Assembly: GCA_021286765.1 (NCBI GenBank)
Contig: JAJTBS010000005.1
Location: forward strand, 183,017-247,016
Source of the DNA: Holophagaceae bacterium
GTDB taxonomy: Bacteria; Acidobacteriota; Holophagae; Holophagales; Holophagaceae
Direction: 5' to 3'
DNA length: 64,000 nt
Shown piece by piece: positions 24,657 to 32,795 of this stretch (the stretch's first letter is position 1; every line of letters starts with the position of its first letter). A program made the translations under genes and the position numbers. Below the pieces are notes generated by a model, which saw only the letters and a list, made by a program, of their open reading frames with translations, made no database searches and had not been told where the DNA came from.

Positions 24657-25834
24657 GCCGCTCCAGCGCCCTGCTGGAGGATGCCACCGGCATCCGCATG
24701 GCCTTGCAGCGACTCTGCCTGGCCGGGGCCCGCCTGGAGGTGGCCTTCAAGGCGCAGCGGTCGGCCTACCCGATCCTCACCGAGGATGGGGAGCGCTTCG
24801 CGTTCCGGATGTCGCACGAGGACAGCGCCGCCTGGGGCATGAAGCCCGGGGAGAACCTGGCCGTGAAGCTCAAGGACCGGGGGCTGGAGTACGACTGCGT
24901 GGTGGCCTTTGCCGGGCAGGAGGTCCTGGACGGCGTGGAGGCCTGCCTGGCCACCATTCCAAGGGTGCTCCGCCGCTCGGACATGCATCGCCTGGCCGAC
25001 TTCATCCCGGACCGGCCCCCCAGCCAGGCCCACGCGGCCACCTTCACGAACACCCGCAATGCCATCATCGATGGCACCGTGCAGAGTTTCGGCGAGGAGG
25101 GCCTGGAGTTGGTTCTGCGCAACACCAAGCAGGACATCCGGGAGCTGCTGCGCATGGGGGAGGAGTCCCTGCTCGACGTTCCCCTCGAAGGGAACTTGCG
25201 TCTGCGCGCGACGACCACCGTGGCCTACTTCGGCGACAACCTCGTGGGTCTGCGCTTCACCAAGCAGGCCGATCCGAAGATGCTCGACCAGTACCGCACC
25301 TGGATCCAGGATCAGCAGCTCCTCCAGGCCCAGCAGGACAAGGAGGAGTTCACGCCCCGCGGCTTCCAGGAGGCCACGGCGCGCATCAACCGGGCGGCCG
25401 CGCTGCCCACCCTCAAGCTCATCGTGGACCGGGAGCCCCTGATCCTCCTGCTCACCGAGAAGGAGGACTTCGCCCGGCGGCTCGGCGAGGCCCTCAGCCG
25501 CAAGTTCGGCCTGGCCTCGCTGGACCACATCAAGGGCCCGGTGAAGACGCAGCTGGGCGAGGCCGGCGGCGACGGGGGCTGGGGGCGCGTGCGCATGGTG
25601 CTCATCCACAACCAGCTCCGCCTGGCCAGTCCCCTGGAGCTCTGCCGCCAGCTCGTCGAGCAGGAGGGGTGCCCGGTTCCCGTGATCCTCCTGGGCACCG
25701 AGGAGGAGGAGGCGAAGAAGCGCCACCACGCGGTCGCCGCGGGCGGTGTGGACTACGTGGTGGTCGAGCCCTTCAAGATCCTCGGCATCCTGCGCAAGCT
25801 TGACGAGACCCTGCAGCTGTTCGAGGGCGGCTGA
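24653..25834 (+). CDS. Protein with C-terminal receiver-like domain, coupled to the hybrid kinase
   Basis: The 393-residue soluble protein overlaps the kinase stop by 4 nt (ATGA). The C-terminal ~125 residues look like a receiver fold (PLILLLTEKEDFARRLGEALSRKFG, RMVLIHNQLRL, PVILLGTEEEE, GVDYVVVEPF) but without the usual Asp pair, phosphoacceptor or Lys. The N-terminal ~220 residues have beta-rich patches (YPILTEDGERFAFRM; LRLRATTTVAYFGDNLVGLRFT) that resemble YcgR/PilZ-type proteins, though the RxxxR motif of c-di-GMP-binding PilZ is not evident. It is likely the output or adaptor of the kinase. Confidence 0.7.
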
Positions 25835-25859
25835 ACCAGGGTGGCGGGCATCCGCTCCG

Positions 25860-27155
25860 TCAGCTGTCCCGTCGTCGTGGGATCGCCGGATAGTGCTCCT
25901 GGTGGCAGTCCGGACAGATTCCGTGGCTGAACATCGCGTCCGTGTGCTCGGTAAGGTACTTCTCCAGGTGATCCCAGGAATCCTCCTGGTTGTTGATCTT
26001 CTTGCAGTGCATGCAGATGGAGATCAACCCCTCCAGGCGCTTCGTGCGCGCCAGGGTGGCCTCGAGCTCCTCCTTCTGGGCATTCAAGAGCGCGTGGGCC
26101 CGCTCCTGCTCGGCGAACTCCCGCTGGCTGCGCATCCACTCCCGGTAGATCAGATAGGCGGAGAGGATGGAGAGGATGTGAAAGGCGGTGATGAAGGCCG
26201 AGAGCTTCCAGAACTCCGAGCGCCAGTCCCGGAGGTAGTCCTGGCGCGCCAGGGCGACCGTGATGAGGAAGGGGTGGCGGCCACCGATGCGGCGATAGGA
26301 GACCACCTTCTCAAGGCCGTCCAGGGGGCTTCTGTCCAGGAAGGTGCCGTAGGTTCCGCCGCTCTTGAGGGCTTCCATCAGGCCAGGCGCTTTCAGGCTG
26401 CGCCCCACGAGGTTGCCCTGGGCCGGGTCTTCCGGATGGCGGGCGATGATGGTCAGGGCCGGATCGAGCAGGGTGACGGCGCCATGGTCCCCGACATCGA
26501 GTTGAGAAAAATTCCGGCTCAGGCTCTCAAGGGACACCCCGGCGTAGACCAGGCCGGCGAAGGCCCCATCGGGATGGTTGTACCGCCGCGAGAGAATCAC
26601 CAGCCACTTCCCGGAGATGCCGCCCACCAGCGGCTCGGAGATCAGGAGGCCCGCATCCGGGCTCTCCCGGTGGCGGCGATAGTAGTCGCGGTGGGCGAGG
26701 CTGCTGGTCCTCGCCACCGGGGTCGGCGGGCCGTAGACCGCGTCGCCGCTGGCATCGGTCGCACGGAACGCGGTGAGTTCCGGCAATCGAGCATGCTCCC
26801 GGATGATCACACGGCTGAACTGGGCTGCATGGAGGTCTCCCAAGGTGAGCTGATGTTCGGCCTCATCCACGACCGCGAGCAGGGCCAGGTCGACCTTGGC
26901 AAGCATGCCCGTGAGGTTTTCGTCGAGGATCTGCGACAGGTTCTTCGTGGTGACAGCCGCCCGCTCGTCGTGGTGGTTCCGGCTCTGCCGCAGCGAGTAG
27001 AGTCCGATCGTCGCCACCACCAGATTCAGAAGCAGCAAGCCTGCGACCAGAGCCCGGGTGAAGAGCCTTGAGGGGCCGGAGGCCTGGGCCCGCTTGGCCG
27101 GGGCTGGAATGGGGTTGGGCATACTTGGTTCGACGGATGAGGGGCGCCTCAGCAT
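25860..27155 (-). CDS. Membrane sensor with periplasmic Cache domain and C-terminal zinc-ribbon-like motif
   Basis: The 431-residue protein has two membrane helices (about 33-55 ALVAGLLLLNLVVATIGLYSL and about 315-335 FITAFHILSILSAYLI) around a PDC/dCache-type sensor domain (HRDYYRRHRES, ISEPLVGGISGKWLVILSRR, GAFAGLVYAGVSL). After a coiled coil (EQERAHALLNAQKEELEATL) the protein ends in a compact CxxC...CxxC element (ISICMHCKKINNQ.., HGICPDCHQEHYP), a C-terminal motif also seen in some bacterial response regulators. No kinase or cyclase domain is present, so it must signal by protein contact. Start 27155 or 27122; neither has a clear ribosome site. It is divergent from the porin gene. Confidence 0.8.
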   Translation of the reverse strand: MLRRPSSVEPSMPNPIPAPAKRAQASGPSRLFTRALVAGLLLLNLVVATIGLYSLRQSRNHHDERAAVTTKNLSQILDENLTGMLAKVDLALLAVVDEAEHQLTLGDLHAAQFSRVIIREHARLPELTAFRATDASGDAVYGPPTPVARTSSLAHRDYYRRHRESPDAGLLISEPLVGGISGKWLVILSRRYNHPDGAFAGLVYAGVSLESLSRNFSQLDVGDHGAVTLLDPALTIIARHPEDPAQGNLVGRSLKAPGLMEALKSGGTYGTFLDRSPLDGLEKVVSYRRIGGRHPFLITVALARQDYLRDWRSEFWKLSAFITAFHILSILSAYLIYREWMRSQREFAEQERAHALLNAQKEELEATLARTKRLEGLISICMHCKKINNQEDSWDHLEKYLTEHTDAMFSHGICPDCHQEHYPAIPRRRDS

Positions 27156-27206
27156 AATCGGGCCTGGAGGGATTACCCAGGGTCATCGGCTGACTGGAGC
27201 GAATAC

Positions 27207-28475
27207 ATGTGTGCCATGCGAATGAGATGCCTCCTGCCCTTCCTCTGCGGGCCGGTGCTGGCAGCCCAGGAGGTCACCTTGGGTCTGGTGGCCGAGGCAT
27301 GGTATTCCCAGGTCCTGGACTCAAATCTCCGGCTGAATCAGGCTGCAAGACCGGCTGGCGCAGCGGTTTACTATGACGGCCTAAATTCGGGACGTTTCGC
27401 GGAGAACGGCTTCAGCGTCAAACGGGCGGAGGTCTACCTCAGCGGTCAGGTCACCGATACCCTCGGGTGGGCGGCCATGTTCGATCCCAATGCGGCGGCG
27501 GCGGGCCCAGGGACCAGCCTGCTGGCGGACGCCCTGGTGACCTGGACCCCGATTCCCGGGTTCAGCCTGAAAGCTGGGCAGACGAAGATGCCCACAGCCT
27601 ACGAAGGCAGCCTGGTGGGCTCGAAGGACCTGCTCTTCTTCGACCGGGGTCAACTCAATCGGTTGCTGGGGGAGGTGCGGGATCGCTGCCTATGGCTGAT
27701 GTACACCCTCCGTCCCGCCAAGGGGGGGCAGGTCCGCTTCAACCTGGCCCTGTCCAACGGCACGTCCGACGATGGCAGCAAAGGGCGGAACAACGACCTG
27801 AATGCCCAGAAGGACTGGACCTTCCGGATCGATGGGGACTGGGGCCGGGCCCACCGCTGGGGGGTCTATTACCGGGAAGGCGCGACCTCCCTGAAAGACA
27901 GCAATCTGACGGCGGCGCCCCCTGCCACCTGGACCGTCGGTGCGCCTACCCGGGAGCAGGTCCTGCAGAACCGGGACCGGACCACCCTGGCGGGGCTCTT
28001 CTACGCCTACGACGATCCCGTCTGGCACGGGGACGTGGAACTGGCCACCGGGCTCCTGGGGCGGCGCTTCCCGATGCTGTTCGCAGCCGGCAGCGCCAGC
28101 GCCGCGCCACTGAGGGAGCACCTGCACCAGCGCTATGCCGCGTGCGTCCTCTCAGGCGCCTGGAAGCAGGGTCCCCACTGGTTCACGGCACGCTATGACT
28201 TCATGGATTACAACGCAGGCAGGGACTGGTACACGGCGACCAACCCCTACACCACCGACCCCGCCACAGGCCTGCCCACCGGTCGGGACCACACGCCCCG
28301 GTACACGGAAATCACGGTCGGCTACAACCACCTCTTCCTGCCGGGACGGCCAGCCGCGGGCAAGCTGAAGATCGACTACATCCACCGGAGCCGGAATTTC
28401 CTGGTGCCCCGCCCCGGTCAGTCCGGTGAGCAGGGTGGAGACTCGCTGGTGGTTTCACTCATGGTCGGGTACTAG
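27207..28475 (+). CDS. Outer membrane porin, OprO/OprP-like
   Basis: The 422-residue protein has a signal peptide (MRCLLPFLCGPVLAAQ) and alternating amphipathic strands through to a C-terminal aromatic (VSLMVGY) typical for beta-barrel insertion. Features match phosphate-selective porin O/P relatives: NGFSVKRAEVYLSGQV near the start, the TPIPGFSLKAGQTKMPTAYEG segment with the following FFDRGQLNRLLG, and GYNHLFLPG near the end. GGAG lies 7 nt before the ATG. The ligand is unknown. It is divergent from the Cache sensor at 25860-27155, which could regulate it indirectly. Confidence 0.82.
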   Translation: MCAMRMRCLLPFLCGPVLAAQEVTLGLVAEAWYSQVLDSNLRLNQAARPAGAAVYYDGLNSGRFAENGFSVKRAEVYLSGQVTDTLGWAAMFDPNAAAAGPGTSLLADALVTWTPIPGFSLKAGQTKMPTAYEGSLVGSKDLLFFDRGQLNRLLGEVRDRCLWLMYTLRPAKGGQVRFNLALSNGTSDDGSKGRNNDLNAQKDWTFRIDGDWGRAHRWGVYYREGATSLKDSNLTAAPPATWTVGAPTREQVLQNRDRTTLAGLFYAYDDPVWHGDVELATGLLGRRFPMLFAAGSASAAPLREHLHQRYAACVLSGAWKQGPHWFTARYDFMDYNAGRDWYTATNPYTTDPATGLPTGRDHTPRYTEITVGYNHLFLPGRPAAGKLKIDYIHRSRNFLVPRPGQSGEQGGDSLVVSLMVGY

Positions 28476-28506
28476 GAGGCGGGCGGGCTACCGGGGGAGA
28501 CGGATC

Positions 28507-29637
28507 CTACCTCAGCCGGACGTCCCGTCCCCGCCAGTGATTCACGCCCCGGATGCGGTCCCACAGCGCCCAGGCAGTGCCCGCGGCGAAGACCAAGGTG
28601 TTCAAGGGCCAAAGGGCCCAGAGCAGGTCCATGGGGCGCCCGGTCATGCGCTGCTGCACGTCCCCGGCTAGCGCCGGAACCAGCAGCCAGAGCAGGAGCG
28701 CGAGGATGGGGTGGCCCGTAAAGGGCAGCCAGAGCGGTGCCAGGCCGATCATGAGGGCCATGGGCAGCAAAGGTGGAAGCAGCCACCAGAAGGGCAGGGC
28801 CGCTGCGTTCTTCCGCATGGCGCGCACCAGCTCCCAGAGCCCGTGGTACATGCGCAGATGCAGATCCGGGCCGCCCTTGGCCAGCCGGTTGATGAACCCT
28901 GCGGCCTTCACCCGGCGGGCCAGCATCATGTCGTCGATGGCCTCCAGCGGGGCCCCCGCATGGCCACCCACGGCATCGTAGGCCTCGCGCCGCACCAGCG
29001 TGAAGCCGCCCACGCCGCAGAATGCCGGATGCCGTGGGTTGGGCACCTGGTGCGGCGGCACCGCCAGGAGGAAGGCCGAGGCCGCGATGGGCAGGATGAC
29101 GCGCTCCGCTGGGCTGACCGCATCGATGGCGGGTACCAGGGCGAGGATGTCGGTGGGCTGAGCCTCGGCGAAGACCAGGGCCCTGCGCAGCAGGTCCGGT
29201 GAGGCTTGCACGTCGCCATCGACAAAGAGCAGCCAGGCAGCGGCCAGGGCTTCCGGCTGGCGCGAGGCCAGGTCCAGGGCGTGGTTCTTCCCCAGCCAGC
29301 CCGGTGGCAGGATTTCATTGCGCAGCACCCGCAAGCGCTCCGGACGAGCCGCTTGCCGCTGGCGCAGGATCTCCGTGCTGCCATCCGTGGAGCCATCGTC
29401 CACCACGAGGATGTGGAGGGCCGGATAGTCCTGGGCCAGCCAGGAGTCCAGGGCCGCGGCCAACTCCGCCGCCTCATTGCGCACGGGGATGCAGAGGCAG
29501 ATGGCGGGCGGCTGCGCTGGAAGCGCCGGGTCGGTATCCAGCTCGGGCAAGCGGGCCCAGTGGCGGCGCAGGAGGGTCAAGGCGGCGAGGATGACGCCCT
29601 CCGAACCCCAGGATGCCGCTTCCAGCCAGACCATCAT
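28507..29637 (-). CDS. Membrane glycosyltransferase, family 2
   Basis: The 376-residue protein has a GT-A domain (ICLCIPVRNEAAELAAAL, LHILVVDDGSTDGS, WLLFVDGDVQASPDLL with the DxD motif, FCGVGGFTLVRREAYDAVGG, IDDMMLARRVKAAG) and C-terminal membrane helices (WWLLPPLLPMALMIGLAPLWL; ILALLLWLLVPAL; LNTLVFAAGTAWALW). It resembles carotenoid/hopanoid-type glycosyltransferases such as CrtQ and HpnB-like proteins, so a lipid acceptor is likely but unproven. ATG 29637 avoids antisense overlap with the antiporter and leaves a short divergent intergenic region. It is convergent with the porin gene, 31 nt away. Confidence 0.85.
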   Translation of the reverse strand: MMVWLEAASWGSEGVILAALTLLRRHWARLPELDTDPALPAQPPAICLCIPVRNEAAELAAALDSWLAQDYPALHILVVDDGSTDGSTEILRQRQAARPERLRVLRNEILPPGWLGKNHALDLASRQPEALAAAWLLFVDGDVQASPDLLRRALVFAEAQPTDILALVPAIDAVSPAERVILPIAASAFLLAVPPHQVPNPRHPAFCGVGGFTLVRREAYDAVGGHAGAPLEAIDDMMLARRVKAAGFINRLAKGGPDLHLRMYHGLWELVRAMRKNAAALPFWWLLPPLLPMALMIGLAPLWLPFTGHPILALLLWLLVPALAGDVQQRMTGRPMDLLWALWPLNTLVFAAGTAWALWDRIRGVNHWRGRDVRLR

Positions 29638-29674
29638 CCAGCCTAGCCTGGGAGCAACCACCTTCGGGGGTCCC

Positions 29675-30913
29675 ATGCCCTTCGCCGTTCTGATGCACGA
29701 CCCCCTGGCCGGCACGCTGATGCTGCTGGCGCTGCTGTGGCTCTCCGCCAAGGTGGGGGGCGAGCTGGCGGTACGGCTGAAGCTCCCCGCGGTGACAGGG
29801 GAACTGGCGGTGGGCCTTGCGCTCACGGCGCTGCACCGGGCCTGGCCCCTGTTCCCCGACGTGGCCGCCTCCCCGGCGGCCGAGCTTCTGGGTGGCCTCG
29901 GGGTGGTCGTCCTCATGTTCGCGGTGGGCCTGGAGTCCACCGTGCCGCAGATGCTGAAGGTGGGGGTGGCCTCGCTGCGCGTGGCACTCATCGGCGTGGT
30001 GCTGCCCATGGCCGCGGGCCTCGTGGGGGCCTGGCTGCTCTTGCCCAAGGGCGCCCCCTTCGTGCTGGACCTCTTCATCGGCGCCTGCCTCTGCGCCACC
30101 AGCATCGGCATCTCCGCCCAGGTGCTGCGGGAGAAGGGCGCCTCCGATTCCCTGGAGGGGCGCATCATCGTGGGCGCGGCCGTGGTGGACGATGTGCTGG
30201 GTCTCCTCGTGCTGGTGGCGGTGTCCGGCATGGTGGGCGCAGCCGCGGGTGGCGGCGCCGTGGGACCGGACCTGATGAAGACCCTGGCCCTGGCCCTGGG
30301 CTTCCTCGCAGTGGCCCTGACGCTGGGCCGCCTGCTCACGCCGCGGCTCTTCCAGTTGGCCAGCCGCTTCCGGGGAGAGCAGGTGCTGCTCCCTCTGGGG
30401 TTGGGCTTCGCCTTCCTCCTGGCCTGGCTGGGCAACCTTGCGGGGCTGGCCTCCATCGTGGGGGCCTACGCCGCCGGACTCATCCTGGAACCCGCGCACA
30501 TCGTGGACCTGGAGCATCGCGAGCGGCACACCCTGGAGGAGCTGGTGCATCCGCTTGTGACGGTGCTCTCGCCCCTCTTCTTCGTGCTCATGGGCGCCAA
30601 GGTGGATCCCGGCGCCCTCTTCAAGCCCGCGACCCTGGGGTTCGCCCTGGTACTGGCCGTGCTCGGCGTGCTCGGGAAATACGCGGCCGGCTATGGCGGC
30701 GGGCGGGGCATCCGCGTCGCCGTGGTGGGCTGGGGCATGGTCCCCCGGGGCGAGGTGGGCCTCATCTTCGTGGCCGCGGGCGCCCAGCTGCACCTGAACG
30801 GCGTGCCCCTGCTCAGCCCGGAAGTCCAGGCCGGCATCATCGGTGCCCTGCTGCTCACCACGGTAGCCGGGCCTGTGGGGCTGGGTTGGGTGCTGCCGAA
30901 ATCGGGGACTTGA
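29675..30913 (+). CDS. Cation:proton antiporter, CPA2/KefB-type membrane domain
   Basis: The 412-residue integral membrane protein has about 12-13 helices and the Na+/H+ exchanger family signatures: LKLPAVTGELAVGLAL, LLGGLGVVVLMFAVGLEST, the ion-binding pattern GAAVVDDVLGLLVL, and GWGMVPRGEVGLIF. It exchanges Na+ or K+ for protons. It lacks the C-terminal TrkA-N domain found in KefB/KefC. The start at ATG 29675 has a GGGGG 4 nt upstream and the divergent glycosyltransferase begins 37 nt away. Ion specificity is not readable. Confidence 0.88.
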   Translation: MPFAVLMHDPLAGTLMLLALLWLSAKVGGELAVRLKLPAVTGELAVGLALTALHRAWPLFPDVAASPAAELLGGLGVVVLMFAVGLESTVPQMLKVGVASLRVALIGVVLPMAAGLVGAWLLLPKGAPFVLDLFIGACLCATSIGISAQVLREKGASDSLEGRIIVGAAVVDDVLGLLVLVAVSGMVGAAAGGGAVGPDLMKTLALALGFLAVALTLGRLLTPRLFQLASRFRGEQVLLPLGLGFAFLLAWLGNLAGLASIVGAYAAGLILEPAHIVDLEHRERHTLEELVHPLVTVLSPLFFVLMGAKVDPGALFKPATLGFALVLAVLGVLGKYAAGYGGGRGIRVAVVGWGMVPRGEVGLIFVAAGAQLHLNGVPLLSPEVQAGIIGALLLTTVAGPVGLGWVLPKSGT

Positions 30914-30942
30914 GGCGCCCTGTCAGCGTTTGCCGCGGCAGG

Positions 30943-31425
30943 CTACCGAGTGCCGGAGGTTGAAACCCTCGGCGACTGGCCCTGGCACGGGGTCACGGTT
31001 ACCAGGATGGTGCTGCCCCGCAGGAACCCAGCCTCAATCTGAATGGTGGCGACCCGGTCCCCCCGGAGGCAGGTCAGGAGGCTGGTTCCGGCCCGGGTTG
31101 CGCTGAGCAGATGCCAGCCATGGGGCTCCATCAAGTCCTGGTAGAAGGTGAAGGCTTCCCCCGGCGGAAGCTTCGTCGAGAACACCAGGCGACCTGTCCA
31201 GGCGCCGGCCTGGCCCATGATCAAGGTCCTCTCCGCATGGGTCTGGGCATCCGACGGCAGCGGAATGTCCTTGACCAGGTGGGGGTGGGATGAATTGGCA
31301 GCGGTCACGGTGTCCGGCGGACGCCCGGCAGTCCGGGGAGCCTTCCAGCAGCCGGTGGTGGACAAGACGATGAGCGGCCAGGCGAGGGTACGGGGGAGGC
31401 GAGGTCGGGACATGCCTCCTATCAT
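30943..31425 (-). CDS. Putative lipoprotein
   Basis: The 160-residue protein has an N-terminal hydrophobic segment ending in a weak lipobox (AWPLIVLSTTGC), then a Pro/Ser/Thr-rich linker. Its core (IPLPSDAQTHAERTLIM..., FYQDLMEPHGWHLLSATRAG, LTCLRGDRVATIQI) follows a pattern seen in small bacterial lipoproteins with an FYxxxMxxxGW motif; no function is known to me. The start is uncertain: ATG 31425 is used because the AGGAGG before ATG 31413 is only one base away. It is divergent from the gene at 31615, across a region with candidate operators (31464-31481 and 31513-31530). Confidence 0.65.
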   Translation of the reverse strand: MIGGMSRPRLPRTLAWPLIVLSTTGCWKAPRTAGRPPDTVTAANSSHPHLVKDIPLPSDAQTHAERTLIMGQAGAWTGRLVFSTKLPPGEAFTFYQDLMEPHGWHLLSATRAGTSLLTCLRGDRVATIQIEAGFLRGSTILVTVTPCQGQSPRVSTSGTR

Positions 31426-31463
31426 TTGGACTCTCGACCGAGGCACAAGGCCAAACCCAGGTC

Positions 31464-31555
31464 CTACGTGATGAAGCGTAGCTGATGAGGGCCCGCTGGC
31501 AATCGTCCGGTCCTACGCAATGGATCGTATGGCCGATGGCCCTGTAGGTGCGTAG
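31464..31555. promoter_or_regulatory. Candidate regulator sites CTACG-N8-CGTA
   Basis: The 189-nt divergent region holds CTACG-TGATGAAG-CGTAG (31464-31481), a perfect 5+5 inverted repeat, and CTACG-CAATGGAT-CGTAT (31513-31530). A reverse half-site GCGTAG ends at 31555, making CTACGCA-N29-TGCGTAG with the second. The spacing resembles sites of dimeric FixJ/NarL regulators, and such a regulator is encoded just downstream. Confidence 0.5.
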
Positions 31556-31614
31556 CTTGCAGAGGTGGGGCAGAGGCCTTGGCAGGGTCCTGTCTCCCTC
31601 CACGTGGAGTGCCC

Positions 31615-31917
31615 ATGGCTGAGAGGATCACGATGGAGACCGCACGCCTGCGGAGCCTGCTGGTCGCCCTCCAGGATGGCCTCATGCGCCGTGTCCAGGC
31701 CGGGGTCACGCCACGGCCGGAGGCTGACTGGGATGCCCTTTTCCAGGAGGCCTTCCATCTCTCCATCGCCCTGGAGCAGCTCCCACGGATCGAAGCGGCG
31801 CTTGGCGGGGGAAAGGCTCCCACGGGAAGGTCTGGTCCGGGGCCGCACAGGGGTGTTGTCACCGGGGGAAGGCGCACGCCCAGGTCGCGCCGTCAGCCCC
31901 TGCGACTGGGCGTATAG
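31615..31917 (+). CDS. Small protein of unknown function before the FixJ/NarL regulator
   Basis: The 100-residue protein has a helical first half (MAERITMETARLRSLLVALQDGLMRRV, then ADWDALFQEAFHLSIALEQLPRIEAAL) and a basic, Arg/Gly-rich tail. GGAG lies 5 nt before the ATG. No family is recognised. The helical part could be a protein-binding bundle. It ends 75 nt before the regulator start and is probably in the same transcript. Confidence 0.55.
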   Translation: MAERITMETARLRSLLVALQDGLMRRVQAGVTPRPEADWDALFQEAFHLSIALEQLPRIEAALGGGKAPTGRSGPGPHRGVVTGGRRTPRSRRQPLRLGV

Positions 31918-31992
31918 TTTCCGCAGCGCAGGAGGCCTGCCGTGGGCCTTCGGTTGGAAGGCCGAACGAATCTGCTGAGGGAATCCACGCCC

Positions 31993-32655
31993 ATGAGCAA
32001 GCCCCAGGTCCTCTTCGTGGATGATGAGCCGGCGATCCTCGCGAGCTTCGCAAGGGCCTTCGCCCATCAGTTCGAGATCCGAACCGCCAGATCCGGAGCG
32101 GAGGCGTTGGCGTTCCTGGGGTTGGGCTATGCCCCGGCCGTGGCCGTGGTTGACCAGCAGATGCCGGGCATGTGCGGCGTGGACGCACTGGCCACCTTCG
32201 CGAAGACCTTGCCGGACACGGTGCGGATCATGCTTACCGGACAAGCCGACCTGGCCACCGCCATCGAGGCGGTGAACCGCGGCCGGGTCTTCCGCTTTCT
32301 GACGAAGCCGGTGTCCCTCCCGATGCTTCAGGAAGCCCTGAACGCCGCAGTGGAGGTGTACCGCCTCCGGGAGGAAGAGCATGTGCTCATCGCCAAGGCC
32401 ATGGAGCGGGAGGCGGGGGACGGCGGGGCCTCAGAGGCATCTGCGCTTCAGAGAGTCCTTGAGGCCAGGCTCACCCCCCGAGAGCTTGAGGTCCTGCGCC
32501 TCCTGGGCCAAGGGAGGGTCTCCAAGGATATCGGGCCGATGCTCGGGATCAGCCACCGCACGGTGGATGTTCACCGATGCCACATCCTCGAGAAGATGGG
32601 CCTGCACAACACCACGTCGCTGGTGCACCTCGCGGTGAAGGCGGGCCTAGCCTGA
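31993..32655 (+). CDS. Response regulator, FixJ/NarL type (REC-HTH)
   Basis: The 220-residue regulator has a receiver (about 5-120: LFVDDEPAI, phosphoacceptor Asp in AVVDQQMPGM, IMLTGQADLATAIEAVNRG, Lys in FLTKPV) and a LuxR-type helix-turn-helix (about 155-218: LTPRELEVLRLLGQGRVSKDIGPMLGISHRTVDVH). The receiver is very like that of the REC/HD-GYP-like protein at 37865-39085, suggesting common ancestry. ATG 31993 gives the normal length; a GTG at 31942 has a better ribosome site (GGAGG, 6 nt) and would add 17 residues. It likely answers the kinase at 33620 and may bind the CTACG-N8-CGTA sites on both sides of it. Confidence 0.88.
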   Translation: MSKPQVLFVDDEPAILASFARAFAHQFEIRTARSGAEALAFLGLGYAPAVAVVDQQMPGMCGVDALATFAKTLPDTVRIMLTGQADLATAIEAVNRGRVFRFLTKPVSLPMLQEALNAAVEVYRLREEEHVLIAKAMEREAGDGGASEASALQRVLEARLTPRELEVLRLLGQGRVSKDIGPMLGISHRTVDVHRCHILEKMGLHNTTSLVHLAVKAGLA

Positions 32656-32657
32656 AG

Positions 32658-32708
32658 CCTAGGTAATCGATCGTATATCCACCCAGGCTCATCGGATCGA
32701 TACCTAGG
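32658..32708. promoter_or_regulatory. Large imperfect inverted repeat before the binding-protein/kinase operon
   Basis: CCTAGGTAATCGAT (32658-32671) is mirrored by ATCGATACCTAGG (32696-32708), with one extra base in the left arm. The left arm continues to CGTAT (32672-32676), giving CTAGG-N8-CGTAT as in the sites at 31464 and 31513. It lies 88 nt before the next start codon. No U-tract follows, so it looks like an operator rather than a terminator. Confidence 0.5.
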
Positions 32709-32795
32709 TGGAATGGGGAGCGGAGCCCGGCCGGATTCCAAGTCGGATCCACGGGTGGGAAGACCGCGCCTTGGATTGGAACCCGGGAGGATGCC

